61,298 bases of DNA from Bacteriovoracaceae bacterium (GTDB taxonomy: Bacteria > Bdellovibrionota > Bacteriovoracia > Bacteriovoracales > Bacteriovoracaceae), in contig CANEUH010000023.1 in NCBI GenBank assembly GCA_947441615.1, positions 1 through 61,298 of the forward strand, read 5' to 3'. This document shows positions 14,627 through 22,373 of the stretch, one piece after another (positions within the stretch are counted from its first letter, which is position 1; each line of letters opens with the position of its first letter). The notes under the pieces are model-generated. The model had not been told where the DNA came from and did no database searches. It was given only the letters and a program-made list of their open reading frames with translations. A program made the translations under genes and the position numbers.

Positions 14627-16487
14627 GTTAAGGCAAATTGAATTCGGTAAATTTGCTCCTCTGCTTGTTACTCTCGCCTTTATTCTAATATTGATCCAAT
14701 ATCCGCTACATCCTTTAGAATCATTTTTCTATGATTTCTGGATCAAAACGGATCTCCCTGCAAAAAACTTCAAAACACCAGTTGTCTTAATATCCCTAGA
14801 TGAAGAGAGTGATCAGTTCCTTGGTGAAACCTATCCCTACACTTATGCCTCTCATAACCGGTTAATGGAAAGGCTTGTCGCTGACCGGCCCGCCATCATT
14901 AATTACTTTGTTTCATTATTAGAGCCTGACTCACAGGTTGAAGCTCGCTATCAGGCAGAATTTCACGAGGGGATTAAGAAGTATTCTCCCTCAGGTGATC
15001 GGTTTAAGTTCGGGACTGAAATCGATAATCTTGGTGAACTTATTCCCCCAGAGAATTTAAGAGACCTTGGTTATTATTTGGGCCAGCTCTATAAAGACCA
15101 ACTTGTTTTTTCAAAAGATGAAGTCATCAGACGCGCCATTCTTAATATCTCTGGTGAGGACTCAATCCATCTATGGACCGCCAAAAGATATAGAGAATTA
15201 CAGGGGCGCCCAGCGATTGATGCCACCGCCTACAAAGGGGCGTATTATAACTCAGAAGCTGATGCCAATTTTGCCTTAATTAAATATTCAGGTAATCCAT
15301 TGGGAGATAGAATTCCCACGATTCCCTTTCACCGCGTGGTGGTAGGAAATTTCCCTAAGGGTTTTTTTAAAGACAAAATTATTCTAGTGGGATCTCAGTA
15401 TTTATCAAATTCGAGTGACTTCATTCAAACACCATTTGAAAAAGAGAATTCAAAAACACCCAAACTCAGTGTCCATGCTGACGTGATTGAAGCTCTTGTT
15501 AATGAAAAGACAATTTTTGATGTTGGTGAAGTCATCACACAGATTGCAGCGTTATTTATTGCTATTCTTCTGTCCTATATTATTTCAAGAGTTCAGCCAG
15601 TTAAAGGACTAATCATAACGATCCTGATGATTTTTGGTATTTTGCTTTTAAGTTACCTCACTTTTGTGACCTTTGGTTGGTGGATTAAATTATCTCATTT
15701 AGTTTTATCCATCTTTGTCGTCTATTACATTTGGGTTCCCTTTAGAGCGATTGAAGAATATCAAACACGTTATGCCTTTCAGGAAGAAACAAAATTATTA
15801 AAGCAAGTGGATAATCTCAAACAAAATTTTATATCACTTATGAGCCACGATTTGAAAACACCCGTTGCAAAAATCGCTGGTATTGCTGATATCCTGAAAA
15901 TGAAATTTAGTAACACCAATGAGCAAACGGAGCTGATTGATAATGTCGTCAATTCAACCAAAGAATTAAATAATTTTATTAATTCCATTCTCGATTTAAC
16001 AAAAATTGAATCTCAAAATTTGACTCTCGCTAAAGAATCAAAAGATGTGAATAAAATCATCGAAGGAATTGTAGAAAAATTGGGTTTTGAGGCGAACGCT
16101 AAAGAGATGAAGATTGAGACAGATCTCTCCCCATTATATCCTATCCAAATTGATACAGTACTCATGAACCGGGTTATTTCGAACTTAATTGAAAATGCGA
16201 TTAAATACGCTGGTCGCGGTAAAACGATCGAAATTAAAACCTGGGATGATCCTCAGTGGGTTTTTGTGGAAATAAAGGATAATGGTGTTGGGGTAGGACC
16301 AGAAGATCTGGCCCATATCTTTGATAAATTTTATCGGGTGAAGAATGATAGTACCCACTCAATTAAGGGCTCAGGTCTTGGTCTTTATCTGGTAAAGTAT
16401 TTTATCGAACTTCATAATGGGGTTATTACTGCCACCTCTCAACTTGGTGAGGGAACTTCGTTTATAATTAAGTTAAAGAATGAATAG
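14616..16487 (+). CDS. CHASE2-domain sensor histidine kinase
   Basis: Inner-membrane sensor of a two-component system. One N-terminal segment (about 12-30) precedes an extracytoplasmic CHASE2 domain (about 35-300; AINYFVSLLEP, ILVGSQYL...DFIQTP). Three closely spaced membrane segments (about 305-375) follow, then HisKA with His411 in SLMSHDLKTPVAK, and HATPase_c (NLIENAIKYAG N box, DNGVGVG, GSGLGLYLVKYF). The start is GTG with GGAG 7 bases upstream. The next gene, 9 bases on, encodes the cognate regulator. Confidence 0.93.
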   Translation: MLSKLRQIEFGKFAPLLVTLAFILILIQYPLHPLESFFYDFWIKTDLPAKNFKTPVVLISLDEESDQFLGETYPYTYASHNRLMERLVADRPAIINYFVSLLEPDSQVEARYQAEFHEGIKKYSPSGDRFKFGTEIDNLGELIPPENLRDLGYYLGQLYKDQLVFSKDEVIRRAILNISGEDSIHLWTAKRYRELQGRPAIDATAYKGAYYNSEADANFALIKYSGNPLGDRIPTIPFHRVVVGNFPKGFFKDKIILVGSQYLSNSSDFIQTPFEKENSKTPKLSVHADVIEALVNEKTIFDVGEVITQIAALFIAILLSYIISRVQPVKGLIITILMIFGILLLSYLTFVTFGWWIKLSHLVLSIFVVYYIWVPFRAIEEYQTRYAFQEETKLLKQVDNLKQNFISLMSHDLKTPVAKIAGIADILKMKFSNTNEQTELIDNVVNSTKELNNFINSILDLTKIESQNLTLAKESKDVNKIIEGIVEKLGFEANAKEMKIETDLSPLYPIQIDTVLMNRVISNLIENAIKYAGRGKTIEIKTWDDPQWVFVEIKDNGVGVGPEDLAHIFDKFYRVKNDSTHSIKGSGLGLYLVKYFIELHNGVITATSQLGEGTSFIIKLKNE

Positions 16488-16496
16488 GAGATGGGT

Positions 16497-17999
16497 ATGC
16501 ATAAGGTGTTGGTCGTAGATGATGATAAGGTTCTTCAGCAGAACGTAAAGCAGGCCCTGGAATATCATCACTTCGTCGTCGACGTTGCAGACAACGGCAA
16601 AGAAGCGGTTAATAAAATATACGGTCAAAAATATGATCTCGTGGTGATGGATGTGAACATGCCCGAGATGGATGGTATCCAGGCGCTGATAGAGATTAAA
16701 AAACATGACCCCTCAGTCATCGTCTTGATCCTAACGGCCTACTCAAATGTCACGGATGCAGTTCGTGCTGTTAAAGAGGGTGCTTATAATTATTTAGAAA
16801 AACCTATCAGTTCTGAAAACCTTGTTGCTCTCATTAAACGCGCCCTAAAGGCCCGTTCAATGGTTGAAACAGTTGGATTTTCTTCTCCAACGCTTTCAAT
16901 TGGTGAAACAACTGGCTCCAAAGATAAATTTGTTGGTGAATCAAATGCGATGAAAAAAGTTTTTGATGTCATCTCAAAACTCGCGAAAGTGAATACACCG
17001 GTTCTTATTCGAGGTGAATCTGGGACTGGTAAAGAATTAGTGGCGAAAGCGATTCACTACAACTCACCAAGGAAAGATGAAAAATTTGTTACCATTAACT
17101 GTGGTGCCATTTCTGAAAATTTAATTGAATCTGAACTTTTTGGTCATGAGAAAGGTGCCTTCACTGGTGCTGATCAAAGGAAAATAGGAAAGTTTCAATT
17201 TGCTGAAGGTGGGACTATCTTTTTAGATGAAATTGGAGATATTTCAGCGGCCATGCAGGTAAAGCTTCTTCGCGTGCTGCAAGAAAAAACCTTCATGCCG
17301 GTTGGGTCAAATAGAGAAATCAAAGTTGACGTAAGAATTATCGCAGCTTCACACAAGCCATTTGAAGAAATGATTAAAGAAGGAACTTTTAGGGAAGATC
17401 TTTTTTATCGCTTGAATGTTCTACCTGTTTACCTACCTCCGTTAAGAGAGAGAAAATCTGATATCCCTCACCTCGTGAATCACTATATTCAGTACTTTAA
17501 TAATGTTCATAACCTAAAAGTGAAGGGATGTGAGCCAGAGGCCTTGGATGTTTTAAGTAATTACTCGTGGCCAGGAAACATTCGTGAGTTAAGAAATATC
17601 ATCGAGCATTGCTTTATCATGGAATCATCCGACATGATCCACGTTAACTCTCTTCCTTCTGTGGTTTTTAAAGATCAAAAGAAAGCGGAATCTAAAGATT
17701 CTCACGCCGAAGATAGTGTAATTGATTTAGAAGACATTCAAAACTCAGTTCTTGATCAACAGACCTCTCCTCAAAAATCCGGAAACGATGTTCAATTCTC
17801 TTTCGGTGCAAAATTAGGAGAAGGAGGAAAACTGGATTTCGCTGTTGCCAAAGACTTATTTGAGAGAGAGTTTATAGTTCAAGCATTGAAGATAAATAAG
17901 GGTCGAATTAATCAGACCGCTTTAAATGCCAATATTCCAAAGAAAACACTTCTTAGGAAAATTGAAAAATATGAAATTAACCCCAAGGATTACTACTAA
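16497..17999 (+). CDS. NtrC-family sigma-54-dependent response regulator
   Basis: Domains in order: receiver (1-120; phospho-acceptor Asp52 in VVMDVNMPEMDG), AAA+ sigma-54 activation domain (about 143-375; GESGTGKE Walker A, GAFTGAD sigma-54 contact loop, GTIFLDEIGD Walker B, intact arginine-finger region), a linker of about 60 residues, and a Fis-type HTH (INQTALNANIPKKTLLRKIEKY). The ATG at 16497 is preferred over 16491 because AGGAG directly abuts the latter. It should activate sigma-54 promoters when phosphorylated by the upstream CHASE2 kinase; its targets are unknown. Confidence 0.95.
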   Translation: MHKVLVVDDDKVLQQNVKQALEYHHFVVDVADNGKEAVNKIYGQKYDLVVMDVNMPEMDGIQALIEIKKHDPSVIVLILTAYSNVTDAVRAVKEGAYNYLEKPISSENLVALIKRALKARSMVETVGFSSPTLSIGETTGSKDKFVGESNAMKKVFDVISKLAKVNTPVLIRGESGTGKELVAKAIHYNSPRKDEKFVTINCGAISENLIESELFGHEKGAFTGADQRKIGKFQFAEGGTIFLDEIGDISAAMQVKLLRVLQEKTFMPVGSNREIKVDVRIIAASHKPFEEMIKEGTFREDLFYRLNVLPVYLPPLRERKSDIPHLVNHYIQYFNNVHNLKVKGCEPEALDVLSNYSWPGNIRELRNIIEHCFIMESSDMIHVNSLPSVVFKDQKKAESKDSHAEDSVIDLEDIQNSVLDQQTSPQKSGNDVQFSFGAKLGEGGKLDFAVAKDLFEREFIVQALKINKGRINQTALNANIPKKTLLRKIEKYEINPKDYY

Positions 18000-18527
18000 A
18001 TGGCACGTTTTTGGACACTCAGCCTTTTAATGGCCTTTTTAATTATTGCCGATCAACTCAGTAAAGGAGCGATCCAAAGTAGTCTTTACTATGGTCAAAC
18101 CATTCCGGTGATAAAGGGATTCTTTAGTATTGCCTACGTTAAAAACACCGGAGCAGCTTTTGGATTTGGGGCCAACGGTCCTGATTGGTTTCGGCAGGTC
18201 TTTTTTCTGGGACTACCAGTTTTATTTTGTGGATGGATTTTTTGGTTACTCATTAAAACGTTGAAAGGTCCTTTTTTTATTTCTCTTGCTTACGCTCTCA
18301 TCATTGCTGGTGCGATTGGAAATCTCATCGACCGGTTTAGTTTGGGTTATGTCGTCGACTTTTTAATGTTTTATTGGAAAGACGAATCTAATCATTTTCC
18401 AGCTTTTAATGTTGCTGATAGCTGCATCACCGTAGCCGCAGGACTATTGATCATTGATTTTTTTCTCCAGCTTAAAGCGAAAAAGGTAACTGACAATCAT
18501 GCTTCCGATTCTGTATCAAAGCCATGA
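18000..18527 (+). CDS. lspA: Lipoprotein signal peptidase (signal peptidase II)
   Basis: Aspartyl membrane protease that cuts diacylglyceryl prolipoproteins before the lipobox Cys. Four membrane helices are present, with VKNTGAAFGF, the catalytic Asp in GNLIDRFSLGYVVDF and the second Asp in FNVADSCIT. 175 residues is usual. The start directly follows the regulator stop (TAAATG), with AAGGA about 12 bases upstream. It overlaps lgt by 29 bases. Confidence 0.95.
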   Translation: MARFWTLSLLMAFLIIADQLSKGAIQSSLYYGQTIPVIKGFFSIAYVKNTGAAFGFGANGPDWFRQVFFLGLPVLFCGWIFWLLIKTLKGPFFISLAYALIIAGAIGNLIDRFSLGYVVDFLMFYWKDESNHFPAFNVADSCITVAAGLLIIDFFLQLKAKKVTDNHASDSVSKP

Positions 18528-19230
18528 TTTAGTTATTTACTCTTACCCTCTCCTCATGGGTATCGCCTGGGGAGTTGGATATCAGATTTATTTTAGCTCT
18601 CAAATAGTTGAAGCTTCACCTAAGTCTTCTCAATTTCTTTTTTGGGGTCTTTTCGTTTCTTCTTGGGTGGGAGCAAAACTTCTCTTCTACTTAACTTCAT
18701 CTCACGACTCAAGTCTATTATCTCAAGTGAGCTTTTGGACTGGTGGTGGGTTAGTTTTTTATGGGGGCCTCATTGCCTCTTTCTTTTTTCTCATGCTGTT
18801 TAAAATGGTGGATAAAGGGCTTGGTTGGGAAAAAATAAATCCCCTTTTACCTGCATTGGTGATTGCTCACAGCATAGGTCGCCTCGGTTGCTTTCTCGCT
18901 GGCTGTTGTTATGGACGCCCAACTGAGCTCTTCTGGGGGATCTTTATGCACGGACATCACCGCCACCCAACTCAGCTGATTGAAGCAACGGGGTTAATGG
19001 CATTAGGAATCCTGTTATTAAAATCAAAAAACATGAAAGGAAGTACCCCTTTTGTGACCTATTTAATGTCTTACTCCATTCTTCGAATAATCGTGGAGCT
19101 CCTCCGAGGGGATGAAGTTAGAGGCGAGTGGCTGGGTCTTTCTCCCTCAATATGGATCTCCTTGGGGCTTATCGCCCTTGGGGTGAGTCTTGTTTTAGTC
19201 AATAAATCCAAGCTTTTAAGGTCGACATAG
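18499..19230 (+). CDS. lgt: Prolipoprotein diacylglyceryl transferase
   Basis: Transfers diacylglycerol to the lipobox Cys, the step before LspA. The membrane protein has 6-7 helices, the GGGLVFYGGLI segment, and HSIGRLGCFLAGCCYGRPTE, the Lgt signature containing the essential Arg, here in the Cys-rich GCC variant, then HPTQLIEA. 243 residues is a little short. Its start lies inside lspA, so the two maturation enzymes are coupled, an unusual but logical pairing. Confidence 0.88.
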   Translation: MLPILYQSHDLVIYSYPLLMGIAWGVGYQIYFSSQIVEASPKSSQFLFWGLFVSSWVGAKLLFYLTSSHDSSLLSQVSFWTGGGLVFYGGLIASFFFLMLFKMVDKGLGWEKINPLLPALVIAHSIGRLGCFLAGCCYGRPTELFWGIFMHGHHRHPTQLIEATGLMALGILLLKSKNMKGSTPFVTYLMSYSILRIIVELLRGDEVRGEWLGLSPSIWISLGLIALGVSLVLVNKSKLLRST

Positions 19231-19296
19231 AATTTCAATCAAGAATTTTCTCCAGAGTGTCGATAGGAAACAAGGTTTTTTATCCAGGAGAACGTT

Positions 19297-20496
19297 TTGA
19301 AGCTTGATTCAATTCAACCACGCACCTTACGTTATAGAAACCATTACAAAATCTACCTCTTTATTCTCTCCATTCTCTCCCTTCTGTTATCAACCTACTG
19401 GTGGTTTAAGTTTTCAGTGGATGGCCATCAAGTGATTTTTGAAAGTTACCGCTGGGAGATGATCTTCTCCATCTTCTACTTTTCCGCCTTTGCATTTTTT
19501 TATTTCTTCTGGGTCCGTCCAAAGATGAAAAAGTCTATTCAGGTTTTTTCAGATTCTTTAATGATTCATGATGGGCGAAATAAAGAAGAAGTGAAATTTG
19601 AGGATATTGAAAGTATTAATCTCGTCTGTTGGTCAATTTTTTATCTCAAGACAAAAAAAGGTGTGAAGCACTATTTTCACTCAGGCTACGAGCGGGTGGA
19701 CTATATTTGGGAAGGGCTTCATCTTGCTCGCGCAGATTTATTCTCCCCGACTCTTTATGAAGATTTCAGAGTGAAACTCGTTCAATACGATCACCATCAG
19801 AAAAGAAAAGATTGGTTTTTTAAACACAAAATGGTGGATGTTTTTAATTGGGCCATCCTTCCCTTCATGTTTTTATCACTAGCTTTCATGTTTCAATCTA
19901 AAAACGTCATCATTCATCATCAGGGAATTTATTTTTTTAGATTATTCATGTATTCGATGCTTATTCTTGTTTCCACTGCATTTTTTTACTCATTGGTTTT
20001 AAAGAAATTTGTCTTTGATAAAAAAGTGAAATCCCAAATGAAAGAAACGGAAGTCAAAGTGCGGGACCTAGAATTTGAAGGGATGATACTTCACCGCTCT
20101 AAAATCTTTCAGTTTATAACGGCAACTTTTGCTCTCGCAATACTGGTAAAAATGGATGTGAATTTATATTCAGTCACAAAAGTTCGTGAGGATCTTGCTC
20201 ATTTTAACCTTAAAAAGGGTCATACTGTTCTCATCGATAACCGCTATAACTGTGTGGGCTGCAAATACCAAATCCTTGATGGTGATTATGTCGTTTTTGG
20301 AAGGGGAACGATTGGCCAGGTCCTAGCGAAAGAAGGGGACATGGTGGGTGAAGTGAGCCATGATAAAAAAGGTAGAATGATTGCGTCGGAAAATCTTCAA
20401 GAAGTTCCTCGGGGGCATGTTGCCTTAAGGGCCGCCAATGGAAAAGATATTGTCTTTGTTAAAATACAAGAGCTAATCGGTAAAATACAAAACTAA
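19297..20496 (+). CDS. Membrane protein with S26 signal-peptidase-like C-terminal domain, catalytic residues apparently lost
   Basis: Four hydrophobic segments (about 20-38, 52-72, 186-202 and 212-234) surround a small domain. From about residue 295 the sequence runs like signal peptidase I. LDGDYVVFGRGTIGQVLAKEGDMVGE resembles the GD-VLV...KRVIGLPGD block, and EVPRGHVALRAANGKDIVFVKIQELIGKI resembles the VPEGHVFVLGDNR...IIGK block. The Ser of SMxPT and the Lys of KR(V/A)xG are not found (Arg-Gly in place of Lys). It starts at TTG with AGGAG 6 bases upstream, 66 bases after lgt. The S26 assignment is moderate. Confidence 0.5.
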   Translation: MKLDSIQPRTLRYRNHYKIYLFILSILSLLLSTYWWFKFSVDGHQVIFESYRWEMIFSIFYFSAFAFFYFFWVRPKMKKSIQVFSDSLMIHDGRNKEEVKFEDIESINLVCWSIFYLKTKKGVKHYFHSGYERVDYIWEGLHLARADLFSPTLYEDFRVKLVQYDHHQKRKDWFFKHKMVDVFNWAILPFMFLSLAFMFQSKNVIIHHQGIYFFRLFMYSMLILVSTAFFYSLVLKKFVFDKKVKSQMKETEVKVRDLEFEGMILHRSKIFQFITATFALAILVKMDVNLYSVTKVREDLAHFNLKKGHTVLIDNRYNCVGCKYQILDGDYVVFGRGTIGQVLAKEGDMVGEVSHDKKGRMIASENLQEVPRGHVALRAANGKDIVFVKIQELIGKIQN

Positions 20497-20512
20497 TGCA
20501 AAAAATTCGAAA

Positions 20513-20553
20513 GCTCCTAAAATAAGTTAAGTCATATTAACTTTTTTAGGAGC
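20513..20553 (+). promoter_or_regulatory. Long hairpin overlapping the ribosome-binding site of the first barrel gene
   Basis: Arms 20513-20530 and 20537-20553 pair over 17 bp with one bulged T and a 6-base loop (GTCATA). The 3' arm contains the AGGAG ribosome site (20548-20552) for the ATG at 20558. A shorter AT-rich inner stem followed by TTTTTT could also act as a terminator for the upstream gene. Confidence 0.65.
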
Positions 20554-20557
20554 CGTC

Positions 20558-21118
20558 ATGAAGTTCGCTCAACTTTTTATTCTCGTTCTCGCTTTTCTCG
20601 TCATTAAACCCGCTAGTGCTGGACTACTTATTGAACCACTTGTTGGTTTTTCAAAAGGTGAGACAACTGTAACAAGTGATGGAATTAATAAAGACAAAGG
20701 AGATTTTACCGGAATGTCCTATGGTGGTCGCCTGGGTTACCAGCAACTAGGATTCCAACTTGGACTTGATTACTTAAATTCAAATAACACTATTGAAGAC
20801 AGTGATTTGGAATCATTTACAAGTTCAGAGTGGGGAGGATTTGTGGGGTTTGAATTCCCTGTTCTTCTTCGCGTGTATGCGGGCTACATCTTTTCAGCAA
20901 CGGGTGAAGCTGAAGACGCTAGTAACAACAACGTCGATTTCATTGAAGGAACAGGAACAAAATTCGGGATTGGTTTCACGGGTCTTCCGTTTGTGGACAT
21001 TAACTTAGAGTACAGAAGTGTTACTTTTGGGGATGCCAAAGTCAACGGAACAAAGCTTGGTTTTGAACAGGAGTATGATGCTTATATGCTTTCGTTCTCT
21101 CTTCCGTTCGTTCTTTAA
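20558..21118 (+). CDS. Outer-membrane beta-barrel protein, paralogue 1 (186 aa)
   Basis: Signal peptide (1-21, ending ASA) followed by an eight-strand-like OmpX/OmpA-barrel pattern with Gly and aromatic-rich strands. It ends in FVL. It shares EGTGTKFGIGFTG and LGLDYLNSN-type segments with the next gene and is clearly its tandem paralogue. The function (small porin or adhesin-like barrel) is unknown. Initiation is probably controlled by the hairpin in front. Confidence 0.78.
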   Translation: MKFAQLFILVLAFLVIKPASAGLLIEPLVGFSKGETTVTSDGINKDKGDFTGMSYGGRLGYQQLGFQLGLDYLNSNNTIEDSDLESFTSSEWGGFVGFEFPVLLRVYAGYIFSATGEAEDASNNNVDFIEGTGTKFGIGFTGLPFVDINLEYRSVTFGDAKVNGTKLGFEQEYDAYMLSFSLPFVL

Positions 21119-21142
21119 GAGACTCATCACTTAAATAATTTT

Positions 21143-21170
21143 AGGGCTTCCTTTGGGAAGCCCTTTTTTA
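21143..21170 (+). terminator. Intrinsic terminator between the two barrel paralogues
   Basis: A 9-bp perfect stem (21143-21151 with 21156-21164), loop TTTG, then TTTTTA. It should separate the transcription of the two paralogues. Confidence 0.92.
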
Positions 21171-21214
21171 TTTCAAAAACATTGAGTGCAAAAATCGCGA
21201 AAACTTTTAAAATA

Positions 21215-21832
21215 ATGAAAGGTAGCTTTTTTTTAAGGTTTTTCATCCGCTGGTCCCATCTATTTATCTTACTGCTTTCATGCTTGGTCATGAATCCGGC
21301 CAGTGCTTATTTGTATAATCAAAGGTTCGGTCCTCGATCAGGAATACTCGTTGAACCAGTCTATGGATTTTCATCCGGAGAACTTGTAAGTAAACCGTCT
21401 GGATCAGAAGATGTTTGGGCCTTTACTGGGACTGGTTACGGAGGCCGAGTTGGATTCCAGTACGGTCGGGTACAGTTGGGTGTTGATTATTTAAATTCAA
21501 ATTTGACCTTTGAGAGTAAAGACTGGGAAAAGACTAAATTATCAGCTTGGTCTGGGTTTATAGGATTAAAAATTCCCCGCTTGTGGCGCTTATATGGTGG
21601 CTACACTTTCTCAGCAACAGGTGAGGGTTATTACAATTATCAAAAAGTCATTTTTCTTGAAGGAACTGGAACAAAGTTTGGTATTGGTTTTACGGGTATT
21701 CCCTTCTTAAACATAAACTTTGAATACACTCAAGGTGAATTTGGGGATGCTAAAGACGGTGGAACAGTCCTTGGTTATGGGCCAACTTACCATTCCTACA
21801 TGTTTACTTTATCCATTCCGATCTTAATCTAA
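21215..21832 (+). CDS. Outer-membrane beta-barrel protein, paralogue 2 (205 aa)
   Basis: The ATG at 21215 gives MKGSFFLRFFIRWSHLF, a basic start, then a hydrophobic core and NPASA cleavage site. A TTG at 21182 would add 11 residues. The barrel sequence parallels the preceding gene (YGGRVGFQYGRVQLGVDYLNSN, FSATGEG, EGTGTKFGIGFTG). No Shine-Dalgarno or clear promoter is visible in the 45 bases between the upstream terminator and the ATG, so it may be weakly expressed or dependent on readthrough. Confidence 0.72.
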   Translation: MKGSFFLRFFIRWSHLFILLLSCLVMNPASAYLYNQRFGPRSGILVEPVYGFSSGELVSKPSGSEDVWAFTGTGYGGRVGFQYGRVQLGVDYLNSNLTFESKDWEKTKLSAWSGFIGLKIPRLWRLYGGYTFSATGEGYYNYQKVIFLEGTGTKFGIGFTGIPFLNINFEYTQGEFGDAKDGGTVLGYGPTYHSYMFTLSIPILI

Positions 21833-21838
21833 ATGATT

Positions 21839-22225
21839 CTATTCAGTGACTTCAGATTTTAATGTTTCAACTTCTTCCATTGGAACATAAAGAGCTGACG
21901 CCAGGGTTTCATTCCCCCACGCCACGAAAGCATCATCGTGTTGGTACATCGTGATGGTTTCCCAAGGACAATCTTGTGAACAGTTCTGGCAACCAATGCA
22001 GCGAGCGAGATCGATCTCAACCATTTGCTGGTAACCGGGATTCTTTGGATCAGGTCCTGGAACAAGTTCAATGGAATCAACTGGGCAGCCAGCAATACAA
22101 ACTTCACACCCAGTGCAACCTGATTGGTGAACGACAGCTAGAAGCTTTGGTGGCTTTTTACCTTTTCGTGGGGCCTTAAAGCGCGCCGTATGAAAAGGGT
22201 TTTCTACTTTTATCTCTGTACTCAT
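21839..22225 (-). CDS. Ferredoxin-type protein with two [4Fe-4S] motifs (128 aa)
   Basis: After a basic N-terminal stretch of about 35 residues come CTGCEVCIAGCP (about 37-48) and CIGCQNCSQDCP (about 76-87), two CX2CX2CX3CP clusters separated by about 28 residues. A C-terminal tail of 40 residues has no cysteine. It is an electron carrier for an unknown oxidoreductase. It is divergently transcribed from icmF and has AAGGA before its ATG. The stop is 6 bases from the stop of the barrel gene on the other strand. Confidence 0.88.
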   Translation of the reverse strand: MSTEIKVENPFHTARFKAPRKGKKPPKLLAVVHQSGCTGCEVCIAGCPVDSIELVPGPDPKNPGYQQMVEIDLARCIGCQNCSQDCPWETITMYQHDDAFVAWGNETLASALYVPMEEVETLKSEVTE

Positions 22226-22258
22226 GAGAGTAAATCCTTATAAAAATCTATGAATGTT

Positions 22259-22287
22259 ATTATACACTCCGGGCCATAAGCTATAAA
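22259..22287 (-). promoter_or_regulatory. Promoter of the 21839 ferredoxin gene
   Basis: On the minus strand TTTATA (22287-22282), a 17-base spacer and TATAAT (22264-22259) make a good sigma-70-like promoter. The predicted start lies about 25 bases before the ATG at 22225. Confidence 0.6.
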
Positions 22288-22373
22288 GCATTTCCTTATA
22301 GAATTCCGCTGTATATACTGAGGCGGTAAAACCCAATTGTAAATAGATAGTATTTATTTCCAAGGTAAAGTCA

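Noticed and set aside
18000..18020. TGGCACG at the lspA start as a sigma-54 -24 element controlled by the neighbouring NtrC-type regulator
   Set aside because: The -24 half matches well, but at the required spacing the -12 position reads GA, not GC, and the site would lie inside the coding sequence.
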